Shown one piece after another: positions 43,729 through 53,500 of a DNA stretch of 64,000 nt. The notes below the pieces were generated by a model, which was given only the letters and a program-made list of their open reading frames with translations, did not search any database and was not told the origin of the DNA. The stretch's first letter is position 1. Each line of letters opens with the position of its first letter. Where the stretch lies: assembly GCF_014217215.1 (NCBI RefSeq), contig NZ_CP056080.1, positions 1,984,001-2,048,000 of the forward strand, given 5' to 3'. The position numbers and the translations under genes are program-made. This DNA is from Rothia nasimurium (GTDB lineage Bacteria; Actinomycetota; Actinomycetes; Actinomycetales; Micrococcaceae).

Positions 43729-45336
43729 TTAGTGGAAGAAGTGACGAGCTCCGGTGAAGTACATAGTCACTCCTGCTTCCTTGGCGGCAGCGATAACTTC
43801 TTCATCGCGGATGGAGCCGCCGGGCTGCACGACTGCGCGGACGCCGGCGTCCAGGAGTACCTGGAGGCCGTCGGCGAAGGGGAAGAAGGCATCTGAGGCT
43901 GCGACGGAGCCGCGGGCGCGTTCTGCGCCTTCTGCAAGGGTGTTGGCGCGTTCGACGGAGAGGCGGCAGGAGTCAACGCGGTTAACCTGGCCCATGCCGA
44001 TGCCGACGGCAGCTCCGTCGTTGGCGAGCAGGATGGCGTTGGATTTGGCGGCGCGTAGGGCCTTCCAGGCGAATTCGAGGTCGGCGAGGGTGGCTTCGTC
44101 TGCGGCATCGCCGGCGACGAGCTGCCAGTTTTCGACCTTGTCACCGTCGGCGTGCAGGCGGTCGGCGTCCTGGAAGAGAGCGCCGCCGGAGACCTGGCGG
44201 TATTCGATGGTATCGCGGGCGAAGCCTTCGGGTAGCTGGAGGATGCGCAGGTTCTTTTTGGTCTGCAGGATTTCCAGGGCTTCGGGGGCGTAGGAGGGGG
44301 CGATGATGACTTCGGTGAAGATGCCCTTGACGGTTTCTGCCATGGCTGCGGTGACTTCGCGGTTGGCTGCGATGACGCCGCCGTAGGCTGAGAGGGGGTC
44401 GCAGGCGTGGGCCTTGGCGTGGGCGTCGGCGATGGGGTCGGCTGCGTCTGCTGCGCCGACGGCGATGCCGCAGGGGTTGTTGTGCTTGATGATGGCGACG
44501 GCGGGTTCGTCGAAGTCGTAGGCGGCGCGCAGGGCGGCGTCGCCGTCGACGTAGTTGTTGTAGCTCATAGCTTTGCCGCCGAGCAGTTCTGCCTGGGCGA
44601 TGCCGGGGGTTGCGGCGGGGTCGACGTAGAGGGCGCCTGCCTGGTGGGGGTTTTCGCCGTAGCGCAGGGATTCGGAGCGTTCGAAGGCGAGTCCGGCGAA
44701 GGGGGGCCAGTAGTTGGTGTCTTCGTCTTGTTCGAACTGGGCTGCGGTCCAGGTGGCGACGGCGGTGTCATAGGCGGCGGTGTGGGCGAAGGCGGCGGAC
44801 GCCAGGCGGCGGCGTTCTGCCAGGTTGAAGCCACCGGCCTTGGCGGCTTCAACGACCTGGCCGTACTTGGCGGGGTCGACGACGATGGCTACGGCGTCGT
44901 GGTTCTTGGCTGCTGCGCGCACCATGGAGGGGCCGCCGATGTCGATTTTTTCGATGATGGCGTCCTGGTCTGCGCCGGAGGCTACGGTCTCAACGAAGGG
45001 GTAGAGGTTGATGACGACCAGGTCGAAGGCCTCGATTTCCATGTCTTTGAGGGTGTCGATGTGTTCCTGCTTGCGGCGGTCTGCCAGGATGCCGGCGTGG
45101 ACGCGGGGGTGCAGGGTTTTGACGCGGCCTTCGAGGCATTCGGGGAAGCCGGTGATGTCGGAGACTTCGGTGACGGGGACGCCGGCTGCGGCGATGGTGG
45201 AGGCGGTTGAACCGGTGGAGACCAGGGCTACCCCGGCTTCGTGTAGGCCGCGAGCGAGGTCTTCTAGCCCGGTCTTGTCATAGACAGAGATAAGGGCGCG
45301 TTTGAGAGGTAGGCGGTCGAGCTCAATGAGACTCAC
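43729..45336 (-). CDS. purH: Bifunctional AICAR transformylase / IMP cyclohydrolase
   Basis: Catalyses the last two steps of purine synthesis. A 535-residue protein. The N-terminal cyclohydrolase domain (~1-200) includes [58 protein letters not shown] and NLYPF. The C-terminal transformylase domain has [38 protein letters not shown], and ends [15 protein letters not shown]. It follows purN on the same strand at about 117 bases, with a hairpin between. Nearby folD supplies the formyl-THF that both enzymes need. Confidence 0.96.
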   Translation of the reverse strand: MSLIELDRLPLKRALISVYDKTGLEDLARGLHEAGVALVSTGSTASTIAAAGVPVTEVSDITGFPECLEGRVKTLHPRVHAGILADRRKQEHIDTLKDMEIEAFDLVVINLYPFVETVASGADQDAIIEKIDIGGPSMVRAAAKNHDAVAIVVDPAKYGQVVEAAKAGGFNLAERRRLASAAFAHTAAYDTAVATWTAAQFEQDEDTNYWPPFAGLAFERSESLRYGENPHQAGALYVDPAATPGIAQAELLGGKAMSYNNYVDGDAALRAAYDFDEPAVAIIKHNNPCGIAVGAADAADPIADAHAKAHACDPLSAYGGVIAANREVTAAMAETVKGIFTEVIIAPSYAPEALEILQTKKNLRILQLPEGFARDTIEYRQVSGGALFQDADRLHADGDKVENWQLVAGDAADEATLADLEFAWKALRAAKSNAILLANDGAAVGIGMGQVNRVDSCRLSVERANTLAEGAERARGSVAASDAFFPFADGLQVLLDAGVRAVVQPGGSIRDEEVIAAAKEAGVTMYFTGARHFFH

Positions 45337-45415
45337 AGATGTTCTCCGTTTCGTATGCCGGCGAGGGTACCGGCAGGTTGTTACCTGAGTGTGAGTCGCT
45401 TTATCTGGAGCCCCG

Positions 45416-45454
45416 ACCCTAGGCCCAGCCCCGGGGTGGGGCTACATCTAGGGT
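45416..45454 (-). terminator. Hairpin between purN and purH
   Basis: Outer arms ACCCTAG/CTAGGGT (45416-45422 and 45448-45454) and an inner AGCCCC/GGGGCT stem (45427-45432 and 45438-45443), touching the purN stop codon. There is no T-tract; probably an attenuating or processing stem. Confidence 0.5.
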
Positions 45455-46023
45455 TAGGCGGTGGGCTCTTGCGCCAGGGAGGCTATGGTGGCTACCAGGA
45501 GTTGGCGTTCTTGCACTTTGATACGTTCGTGCAGGCTCTCTTCGGTGTCACCGTCAAGAACGGGAACGGCAGCCTGGGCCAGGATAGGTCCGGTATCAAC
45601 TCCCGCGTCGACCAGGTGGACGGTCACACCGCTGATTTTGACTCCGTGGGCTAGGGCATCACGGACGCCGTGGGCTCCTGGGAAGGACGGGAGCAGAGCC
45701 GGGTGGGTATTAATGATGCGCCCGGTGAAGCGTTCCACAAGCTGAGCATCGACAATCCGCATGAAGCCGGCAAAGACAATGTAGTCGGGGGCGTAGCTCG
45801 CTATTTTTTCTTCCAGCGCCCGGTTCCAGTCGGCGCGGGTGGAGAAGTCCGCAGGTTCTACAAGGAAAGTTTCAATCCCGGCACCCTGGGCTCGTTCTAT
45901 GCCCAGGCAGGGCTTATCGGCTCCTACCGCCACGATATCGGCGGTTAGCTGACCATCTGCAACGGAATCGAGAATGGACTGTAAATTTGTGCCCGAGCCG
46001 GACACCATCACCACAATGCGCAT
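45454..46023 (-). CDS. purN: Phosphoribosylglycinamide formyltransferase
   Basis: Transfers a formyl group from 10-formyl-THF to GAR in purine synthesis. A 189-residue protein with the N-terminal MVSGSGTNLQSILDSV, the catalytic region YIVFAGFMRIVDAQLVERFTGRIINTHPALLPSFPGAHGV (Asn-His) and VDAGVDTGPILAQAAVPV (Asp). ATG 46023 is the family start but its ribosome site is weak. It lies upstream of purH, and divergent from a small membrane-protein gene across a 111-base gap. Confidence 0.93.
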   Translation of the reverse strand: MRIVVMVSGSGTNLQSILDSVADGQLTADIVAVGADKPCLGIERAQGAGIETFLVEPADFSTRADWNRALEEKIASYAPDYIVFAGFMRIVDAQLVERFTGRIINTHPALLPSFPGAHGVRDALAHGVKISGVTVHLVDAGVDTGPILAQAAVPVLDGDTEESLHERIKVQERQLLVATIASLAQEPTA

Positions 46024-46134
46024 ACAGAAAAGTTTATCGCATGCGAGCGCCAACACACTGCCGCGTTTTCATGCTGAGACACCGGTAGTTTGCGCTGTTC
46101 GAGGCTGGTGGCAGGGCGCGGTAAGGTGGTAGGT

Positions 46135-46548
46135 ATGTCTGACACCGTGCGTCCTTCTGCCCAGCTGCCCTCTGATCGTGTGCTTGAGAATATCAAGGTG
46201 TGGTCCCGCCTGTCGTTTTTGGCGATGGTTGCTACGGTGGCTAGCACCTCGTACCCGGGCTGGTTTGCCGCGGTAACAGCGGCCCTGGCGGTGCTGACCT
46301 TCACTCTTGCCGCGGTGACCCTGGTAAAAATGGTGGGGGCTAAGTTTCCCGCTTTTTCGGTGGTGCTCATGATCATGGTGATGCTCTGGTCGCTCTTTTT
46401 GGGCTTCGCCGCGCTGGTTCAGCTGATTTTTGTGGACGCCACCATCGCCTACGCGGAGTGCCTGCAGCAGGCTATGACCCTGAGCCGCCAGCAACAGTGC
46501 ACCTCGCAGATGAGCGACGGCCTGCTGCAGCAGCTCATGGGACAGTAG
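46135..46548 (+). CDS. Small polytopic membrane protein between purN and perM
   Basis: A 137-residue protein with a polar N-terminus of about 25 residues and three hydrophobic segments (~27-45, ~48-66 and ~75-100). A short extracytoplasmic Gln-rich tail follows with two Cys residues (AECLQQ and QQQCTSQ). The start at 46135 is supported by AAGGTGGTAGGT just upstream and a normal polar N-terminus. Not recognised. To my recollection a small membrane protein is often found at this position beside purN in Micrococcaceae. Confidence 0.65.
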   Translation: MSDTVRPSAQLPSDRVLENIKVWSRLSFLAMVATVASTSYPGWFAAVTAALAVLTFTLAAVTLVKMVGAKFPAFSVVLMIMVMLWSLFLGFAALVQLIFVDATIAYAECLQQAMTLSRQQQCTSQMSDGLLQQLMGQ

Positions 46549-46572
46549 CTTTCTAAGTCTTAATTCGAGTAG

Positions 46573-46767
46573 AGGTATACCAGGCTCGCAGCGAAGCTGC
46601 TGGCTCGATGAAGTGAGCGGGTGCGAGCGCGCGAGCACACAGGAGCGAACGGAATCCGCCGTTAGGCGGGGCGTGAGGGTCAGGCTTGCGCCTATTCCGC
46701 CCGCAGATTTATTTCCTCGCGCGCTCGGAATCTGCTGGGCTTCATCCAGCGTGAGCCTGGTATACCT
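46573..46767. repeat. Palindromic intergenic repeat, copy C (long form)
   Basis: Perfect 15-bp outer arms AGGTATACCAGGCTC (46573-46587) and their complement (46753-46767), about 195 bases in all. It shares CAGCGAAGCTGCTGGCTCG (46589-46607) exactly with copy A and GAGGGTC (46675-46681) with copies A and B. The inner part holds further stems, suggesting a composite of two units. It lies between convergent genes. Confidence 0.8.
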
Positions 46768-46778
46768 TTATCTATCTT

Positions 46779-48662
46779 TTACTGAGCTTCAGTTTCCTTA
46801 CCCGTACCTTCTGCCAGCTCTTCAAGTCGTTTTTGGCGGCGGGCACGCAGGGACTTAGGACGCTTCACCACGGGCCGGAAGGGCACAGCGGGTTCTTCAG
46901 TTTCAGTCTCGGGTGCAGCCGTTGCTTCTGCTTCGCTAGATGCGGTATCTGCAGCTTCGTTTTCAGGCACTACTTCCTCAGTCTCAGGAGCAGCTTCATC
47001 GCTCTCGGCTGGCTCATCACTTTCGGCGGGCTCATCGCTCTCGGCGGGCTCATCACTTTCGGCGGGCTGGGCCTGCTCACGGTCAGCCATGATGCGGGCC
47101 AGCGCCAGCGCAGCGGCGCCCTTCTCGCTGGAAGCCGCAACCGACCCGCCCTCAGCGGGGGTCTTGCCAACGGCGTCCTGACTCTCTAGCTCACCCGGTT
47201 CTGCGTCTACCTGCTCGGCGGCATCCGGCTGGACGGCGTCCGGCTGGGCGGCGTCCGGCCGGTTAGCCCCAGCTTTTTCTGCCTTACGCTCAGCGCGGGC
47301 CGCTGCCTTCTGAGCCTTGGCCTCGGCGCGGGCTGTGCGCTTCTGCTCGCGGGTGGGCTTGGCCTGGGCAAAGCGCTCCAGTTCACCGGAGGTGTCGCGC
47401 ACCAACAGGTGGGCAAGGCCCAGCCCCAGCATGGTGCCGGCCGCCAGCAGCACGGCAGAGAACGCCCCAAAGATGAGGGGGTTCGGGCCGATAGCCGTGA
47501 AGCGGCCCAGCCCCAGCGACCCGTTAGCGGCCCAGCCCAGCAGGGTGGTCAGCAGGAAGGTCGGCAGCAGGGTTAGGACGGCAAGCCCCAGAGTAGAGAG
47601 GGTCCAGGACAGCCAGCGGAAGCGAATCTTGAGGGAAAGCCACTCGTCAAAGTGGTTTTCGCCTTCGCGGAAGAACCACCAGCCGCCCAGGGCACCTGCG
47701 GCTAGGGGCACGGCAAGGGCCAGGTAGCCCCAGGGTTCGGACGCGTGCGGCAGCGCACCCAGCACCGGCAGGGAGGGCATGACCCCCACGTTGGTGCCGG
47801 TCAGGTCAACGGAGGTGCCGGTGCCCAGGGCAAAGCCTGCGCCGGAGCTCCACGCCATGGAGTAGACCACCAGGTTCACGAGCAGACCCAGCTGCAGCAG
47901 GGTTAGGGCTAGGCCGCCGACGGCACCAGCGTGCAGGGTCTGATAAAGGGAGACCACGTCGTCCCAGTGCCAGAAGAGGGTGACGACCAGCAACAGGGCG
48001 CCACCGGCTACAAAGGCCAGTACGCCCACCAGGGCCGCCCTCAGCAGGGCCCAGACGTAGGAGCCTGCCCAGCGGGAATACTGACTGAATTTCTTCACCC
48101 AGTCGGCCGCGTTCACACCGATCATGGCGGCTAGCGAGCGCGATTCGGCGTACCCGCCCAGGATGATGCCCAGGGCAGCTACCCAGAGGGGTACCAGGGC
48201 GGCAAGGACGGGTGAGGTTGAGAAGAAGTCGTTGGTGGACAGCAGGCTCACCCCGGCGCCCACCACGGCGTAGGCGAGAAGACCACCGGCCAGGGGTTGC
48301 CAGAACTGGCCCTCGTAGCTGGCGCGGGCCAGGCGGCGGCCGGAGCGGTAGCAGAGGGCTAGGGGGATCAGCGTGAGGCCCAGGGGTACCAGGCTCATGG
48401 TTCCGGTCACCGCTGAGAAGACCCCCTGCTCGGGGATATTCATGTTCAGGGGCACGCCGTGAACCAGCAGCCACAAGTGCCCGGCCACAGAGACAGCACC
48501 GGCTAGGGTACCGCTGCTGTTGAAGCCGTTGGTGTACCAGACCGCCACCAGGAGCAGGACGACGGTGAGGTAGGAGGCCAGCGCCACGAGGGCAAGTTCA
48601 ACTGAGCCCTGCAGCCACAGGGGCATAGGGAGGGAACGTTTGGGGTGAGCGGTGGTATTCAT
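46779..48662 (-). CDS. PerM-like (DUF6350) polytopic membrane protein
   Basis: A 627-residue protein with about nine to ten hydrophobic segments over residues ~15-420. An unusual charged C-terminal region of about 200 residues follows: Lys/Arg/Ala-rich helices, then an acidic stretch including a four-fold ESDEPA-type tandem repeat, then a basic end (RARRQKRLEELAE). Position beside purN/purH matches Mycobacterium PerM (Rv0955), a divisome-associated protein reported to stabilise FtsB under stress. An FtsB-like protein is encoded at 13.0-13.7 kb. The long acidic tail is probably variable between strains. Confidence 0.75.
   Translation of the reverse strand: MNTTAHPKRSLPMPLWLQGSVELALVALASYLTVVLLLVAVWYTNGFNSSGTLAGAVSVAGHLWLLVHGVPLNMNIPEQGVFSAVTGTMSLVPLGLTLIPLALCYRSGRRLARASYEGQFWQPLAGGLLAYAVVGAGVSLLSTNDFFSTSPVLAALVPLWVAALGIILGGYAESRSLAAMIGVNAADWVKKFSQYSRWAGSYVWALLRAALVGVLAFVAGGALLLVVTLFWHWDDVVSLYQTLHAGAVGGLALTLLQLGLLVNLVVYSMAWSSGAGFALGTGTSVDLTGTNVGVMPSLPVLGALPHASEPWGYLALAVPLAAGALGGWWFFREGENHFDEWLSLKIRFRWLSWTLSTLGLAVLTLLPTFLLTTLLGWAANGSLGLGRFTAIGPNPLIFGAFSAVLLAAGTMLGLGLAHLLVRDTSGELERFAQAKPTREQKRTARAEAKAQKAAARAERKAEKAGANRPDAAQPDAVQPDAAEQVDAEPGELESQDAVGKTPAEGGSVAASSEKGAAALALARIMADREQAQPAESDEPAESDEPAESDEPAESDEAAPETEEVVPENEAADTASSEAEATAAPETETEEPAVPFRPVVKRPKSLRARRQKRLEELAEGTGKETEAQ
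46996..47067 (-). repeat. 18-bp tandem repeat inside the PerM-like gene
   Basis: Four in-frame 18-base units encode repeated PAESDE. Units alternate between TCATCGCTCTCGGC-type and TCATCACTTTCGGC-type forms, so the true higher-order period is 36 bases. Copy number is likely unstable. Confidence 0.85.
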
Positions 48663-48774
48663 CGTCTTTCATCATGTCATGTTTCTCTGTTGTGTGCCTG
48701 ATGACGCCGGTATACAGGGTAAGAGTGCGGTGAAGATAACCGGGCCAACTCGCCCCGGCGGTAGAGTGGGAGCC

Positions 48775-49548
48775 ATGAGCAGTGAAACTTCGTATGTGAT
48801 GATTACCGGCGCTTCGGCAGGTATCGGCGCCGAGTTTGCCCGCCAGTATGCAGTAGCCGGGTACAACCTGGTACTCACCGCCCGGCGGGCCAAGGCTCTA
48901 GAAGACCTAGCGGGCCAGCTGCGCGACAGGTTCGCGGTGGACGTTGAGGTAATCCCTGCCGATTTGCTGGTGGAGCAGGATGTCGCCCGCCTGGTTGAGC
49001 GCCTACAGCAGGTTGAGCACCCCGTTGAGATACTGGTCAATAATGCGGGTTTTGGGCTCGGCAAGAGCTTTGATGCAGCGCCCGTAGAACGCCACCTAGA
49101 CCAGGTCGATGTGCTGGCCAGGGTTCCGCTCCAGCTCATGCACACAGCGATTGTTGCCATGCTGCCGCGCGGGCGGGGCCGCATTATTAACGTCGCCTCG
49201 GTGGCAGCCTTTACCCCCGGCGGAACCTACTCGGCAGTTAAATGTTTCCTGGTGGTGGCCTCAGAATCCGCCCACCTGCAATATTCGCACCGGGGTATCC
49301 ATGTGACAGCCCTATGCCCGGGTCTAACCCGCTCGGAGTTCCACGACGCCATGGGCCAGGGCGAGCCCCGCCTACCGGGCTTCTTATGGCTGAGCCCCCA
49401 ACGGGTTGTTGCCGAAGGTATCGCTGCGGTCACGGCAGGTAAGCCGATCTGTGTGCCGTCCTTACCCTACAAACTAACGGTCGCAGCCGCACGGGTGCTA
49501 CCCCGCCGGCTGGTGGCAGCCGCAATAGCAAGAACGCGAGATTACTAA
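48775..49548 (+). CDS. Short-chain dehydrogenase/reductase
   Basis: A 257-residue classical SDR oxidoreductase. The NAD(P)-binding motif is TGASAGIGAEFA (~11-22), followed by NNAGFG. The catalytic Ser lies in INVASVAAF and the Tyr-Lys pair in YSAVK (YxxxK), and CPGLTRSEFHD follows. An Arg-Arg after the second strand (TARRAK) suggests NADP preference. The C-terminus is longer than the minimal fold, as in DltE/YqjQ-like SDRs, and the substrate is unknown. ATG 48775 has GGGAG directly upstream. It diverges from the PerM-like gene. Confidence 0.85.
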   Translation: MSSETSYVMITGASAGIGAEFARQYAVAGYNLVLTARRAKALEDLAGQLRDRFAVDVEVIPADLLVEQDVARLVERLQQVEHPVEILVNNAGFGLGKSFDAAPVERHLDQVDVLARVPLQLMHTAIVAMLPRGRGRIINVASVAAFTPGGTYSAVKCFLVVASESAHLQYSHRGIHVTALCPGLTRSEFHDAMGQGEPRLPGFLWLSPQRVVAEGIAAVTAGKPICVPSLPYKLTVAAARVLPRRLVAAAIARTRDY

Positions 49549-49556
49549 AGGTTTTG

Positions 49557-49581
49557 CAGGCTCACGCTCGCTGTGAGCCTG
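49557..49581. repeat. Palindromic intergenic repeat, copy D (minimal)
   Basis: CAGGCTCAC (49557-49565) and GTGAGCCTG (49573-49581) around a 7-base loop, with an outer AGGTTTT...GGAACCT similarity. It repeats the outer arms of copy A. It lies between the convergent SDR and PIN-toxin genes and may also act as terminator. Confidence 0.7.
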
Positions 49582-49601
49582 TGGAACCTATGTTGCGGGC
49601 T

Positions 49602-50033
49602 CTAGTCTTCCCAGGGATCCACCGCCGGGACGCCCCAGGACTTATAAATCTCGGCCTTGCCCGAAATAATCTCAAGCTGGTGGACGGTCGCGGTGGCAGC
49701 CATCAGACCCTCAAGGGCTGCTGTGGCGAGGGGGGCGGGGCGCTGCCCACCCACCAGGTGAAGGTGCTTCTCGGCGTGGCGTCCGGCCCACTCCAGTGAT
49801 ACCTTCGCATCGACTTCTAGTACGTGAGAGTCGAAGCGGTCCATGAGCTCAGCGAGCCAGCGTTCGGTTTCTGGGTAGGGGTAAAGCCCCTTGAGTTCAC
49901 CGAGGCTGAGCACCGAGATGTACATGGTGCGGTAGGAGCGGCGGCGCAGGCAGTTCACTACCTGCGGGTGCGGGGTGGCCTTGCGGATTTCAGCAAGGAC
50001 ATCGGAATCGAGAAGCAGACCTACCTGGCTCAT
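49602..50033 (-). CDS. PIN-domain toxin, VapC-like
   Basis: A 143-residue PIN-domain ribonuclease of the type II toxin kind. Acidic active-site candidates are Asp9 and Asp11 (LLLDSDVLAEIRK), Glu46 (VLSLGELKG) and Glu108 (ALEGLMAATA, where Asp is more usual). The C-terminal part deviates from the common TxN motif, reading IISGKAEIY. Its ATG overlaps the antitoxin stop by four bases, the classic antitoxin-first order. Targets of VapC toxins are tRNAs or rRNA; nothing here predicts which. It faces the SDR gene across repeat D. Confidence 0.78.
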   Translation of the reverse strand: MSQVGLLLDSDVLAEIRKATPHPQVVNCLRRRSYRTMYISVLSLGELKGLYPYPETERWLAELMDRFDSHVLEVDAKVSLEWAGRHAEKHLHLVGGQRPAPLATAALEGLMAATATVHQLEIISGKAEIYKSWGVPAVDPWED

Positions 50034-50245
50034 GCAGCTTTCAGAACACCGTACTCAGTTGCAGGGATACCGCTGGGGTTGGGGGCCAGCAGGAAGTTGA
50101 GGAATTCGCTGCGCTCGTTGGAGATGCGGGTGTAGTCCTGGATGCTCATTGCGGTGTAGCCGCCGCGGGCGGGTACAGAGGCAGCAGAGATGTTCTTCTG
50201 AACGGTGATGTGAGGACGGTGGGCGTGAGGTCGAGCGTTTGACAT
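50030..50245 (-). pseudogene. Antitoxin-like ORF (Phd/YefM C-terminal part), probably 5'-truncated
   Basis: A 71-residue frame from ATG 50245. Its middle (HITVQKNISAASVPARG then AMSIQDYTRI) resembles the C-terminal half of Phd/YefM antitoxins, followed by a toxin-binding tail. The usual N-terminal ~30 residues that make the DNA-binding fold are missing, and no good ribosome site precedes this ATG. The AAAGGA site 27-36 bases upstream instead leads into a different frame (starting MRTLRATTACQ). A frameshift or truncation is likely; the tail may still neutralise the toxin. Confidence 0.45.
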
Positions 50246-50558
50246 GCCGTCGTTGCGCGTAAAGTGCGCATTCCTTTCGAAACTTGCTCTTGCCTGCACC
50301 AAACAGCGCCGAAATGCGCGATGCAGACCGCTTCGTCATCCGAGCCACCCGTGAACATGGGGTTGGCGTTCAACCAAAGTCGGAGCTTGACAGTTGAATC
50401 TCTTGAAGCTGGTAAAAGCATAACCCGCTGTTGGCGCTTCTGTAAACACCGGTCTCAGAAATTTTTCTTACTGTGACGAACCAGCCCGTAGGCGCTGTGG
50501 GTAAGGCGGTGCGATACGCTAGAAGACTAGGTATTTGCTCTGTTGTGAAGGTGTGCCT
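50246..50558. other. Gene-poor stretch between the antitoxin remnant and the SNF2 gene
   Basis: About 310 bases. Several short overlapping open frames exist on the minus strand, none with a convincing domain. The sequence may be the decayed 5' part of the toxin-antitoxin locus. The promoter of the SNF2 helicase must lie near 50500-50550. Confidence 0.4.
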
Positions 50559-53500
50559 GTGTCTACTTCTTTCCCTGAAATCCCGGTGACAGCCCCCGCC
50601 ATTATTCGGCAGGTGGGCTCTGGTGCCTACACGCGGGGGCAGCGGTATATGCGGGAGGGTAACGTTATTCGTTACACCTATGACGAGCAGGCGCGGGTTC
50701 TGGAGGGGCAGGTGGCTGGCTCGGGTTCTGCCCCCTACACCGCGCGGGTGGCTTTCCCCGCGGAGGTCACCGCGGGATCCTATGCTTTTTCGGCGACCTG
50801 TTCCTGCCCGGTGGCCCACAACTGCAAGCATGCGGTGGCGCTGATGTTGACCGCAATCGACCGTACGGCCAAGGCCAAGCGGGCTATGACGGCGTCCTCA
50901 AGTACCTGGAAGACCACAGCGAGCACCGACGAGAAGGTGCAGGAAATCCTGGAGATGGCCGATACTGTGGGCCTGCAGCGGGCTGCGGATCTGCTGCGGG
51001 AACACCGGGGCGAGCAGGCGAGCGCCGGTACCGAGGAGCAGGCGGACGCCGGTGCTCGGGCTGGGCAGTCCCTGCCGGCTTGGCGGCGGTCCCTGGCCCA
51101 TTCTCTTGCTGCCCGCCCCAGCTACGATAGCCGCAATCACCGGGTGACCGGTGCCCTTGATGTGCGTCTGGTGGTGCCCGGTAAGTACGGGTGGACCAAG
51201 AACATCGGGGCGCCCCGTGTGTCGCTTGAAGCGCGGCCCCTGATGATGGGGGCCCGCGGCAAGTGGATTAAGGGCGGTTTGAGCTGGGAGAAGTTTTCGG
51301 GCTCTGCCGCAGGGTCGGCTGGAACCGGTCTGCTCCCCGAGCACGCGGCCTGGTTCAATGAGTTTTACGCGGTGATTCGGGGTTCCCAGTCCATCTATTC
51401 CTCCCACCGCGACTGGGCTTCTATCTCAAATGTGGATTCTTCCCTGCTCTGGCAGATGCTGGAATCTGCTAGCGAGGTGGGTCTGTCTGTCCTCTTAGAC
51501 GGCAAAGAAACCGGCCTGGCTATCGCGAGCGCTCCCCAGGTTGAACTGGCCCTTGAACCGGTACCCGAGCGGGGGTCTTCCGCCGATGCCCTGCGCCTGA
51601 CTCCCCTGCTCCGCTGGGGGGCCTACACCCTGCCCGCTAGTTTTACCCACAAGCTGGGCAGTAACCGGCAGGGCTTTATCGCTCTGGGCGGGGCGGCCCA
51701 GGAGGCCTATGTGAAGGCTGCGACCGCTGCCCGCTGGGACTCCACCCTGCCCTCGGCTCTTGCCCAGGCTGAGGACGTAGCGCCCGCGGACCGCCCCTCC
51801 TGGCTCGCTGCCGACTCCGAGCTGGTGCTCATTCCCTTAGCTGAGCCGCTGGATGCGGTTGCCGAATCCCTGATATCCGGTGAGCCGGTCACTGTGCCTG
51901 CTGCCGACGTCCCCGCCTTCTTTGCCGACTATTACCCTGCCCTCACTCGGGCCCTGCCCATCTCAACAAGTAGCGAAGAGCTTGAGCTGCCTGCCGTCCG
52001 TATGCCCACCCTGGTGCTGAGCATTGCCTTTGACGAGCCGGGCCCGCCCTTCACCGCCCACACCGCCTGGCACTGGGAGTACCCGGTCAACCCCACCGGC
52101 GACGACAGCGACTTTCTGAGGCTCGATGCCCTGGGCTACCCCGGCGAAGACCGGGCCGATGTGCGCGATACCGCCCACGAGTACCGGGTGCTCAAAGAGG
52201 TTAAAAAGATTCGCCCCGGCGTGCCCTTCACCCGCCACTACACCGAGAACTGGGGCACCCGCACCCTGCTCGAAACCTATGTGCCCGACTACGAGCAGGT
52301 TGAGGGTGTGCGGGTTGATATCAGGGGCCCGAAACCTGAGTTCCGTGAGCTTGACGAAGCCCCCGAAATTATCGTGACGGTGGACGACACCCGCCGCCGA
52401 GACTGGTTCGGGCTGGGCGTCGCTATCAAGGCCGGGGACTGGCATGTGGCCTTCTCAGAGGTCGTTGCTGCCCTGGCCAAGGGCCAAACCCACCTGCTCC
52501 TGGGCAACGGCCAATACTTTGCCCTTGACCGGCCCGAATTCATGAAATTACAAGAGCTGTTGCGCGAAGCCGCCCAGCTCACCGATAAAACCGGGCCGCT
52601 TGAAATCAACCGCCACCAGGTGGGCCTGTGGGAGGAACTCGAAGAGCTCGCCGCCGAAACCCAGACCGTAGCCGCCTGGGACGAGCAGGTTTCGGCCCTG
52701 CTCAACCTCGATGGCCACTCCCCCGCCGAGGTGCCCACCGGCCTACAGGCCACCCTGCGCCCCTACCAGGTGGAGGGCTACCAGTGGCTAGCCTTCCTCT
52801 GGGAGCACGGCTTAGGCGGCGTGCTGGCCGATGATATGGGTCTGGGCAAGACCCTGCAAACCATCGCCCTCTTCCTGCATGCCCAGGAAAAGGGGCAGGA
52901 CGCCGCCGGTCAGCTGGGTGGGGCGGAAGCCGGGGCAGACGCGTCCGCCCCCTTCCTGGTGGTTGCCCCCACCTCGGTGGTGCCCAACTGGGTGCGGGAA
53001 ATCAAACGCTTTGCGCCCTCCTTACGGGTTGTCGGCGTTGAAGAGTCGGTACGGAAATCTAAACAGCGCCTGGCCGATACCATCGCCTCAGCCGACGTGG
53101 TGGTGACCAGCTACGCCCTCTTCCGCATCGATGAAGAACACTACTTTGACCTAGGAAGCCAGCAGCCCTTCGAGGGGCTGGTGCTCGATGAAGCCCAGTT
53201 CGTCAAAAACGCTAAGACCAAGGCCCACCAGGCCGCCCGCTACCTGCCTGCCCGCGTCAAGATTGCGGTAACCGGCACCCCCATGGAGAACAACCTCATG
53301 GAGCTGTGGTCCATGTTCTCCATTGCCGCCCCCGGCCTCTTCCCCTCCGCCCGCGCCTTCAAGGACGTCTACGCCACCCCCATCGAATCCGGTGAAGAAA
53401 CCAAGGCCCTGGGCAGACTGCGCCGTCGCATCCGTCCGCTCATGAAGCGCCGCACCAAGGAACTCGTGGCCGCCGACCTGCCCGAGAAGACCGATATGCG

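Noticed and set aside
46996-47067. Possible CRISPR-like array
   Set aside because: Units are contiguous, in frame with a coding sequence and without spacers; it is a protein-coding tandem repeat.
50055-50348. A short frame containing FGAGKSKF, reminiscent of a P-loop
   Set aside because: Only a GxGKS match with no Walker B or fold context; it overlaps the antitoxin remnant in another frame and looks like decayed sequence.
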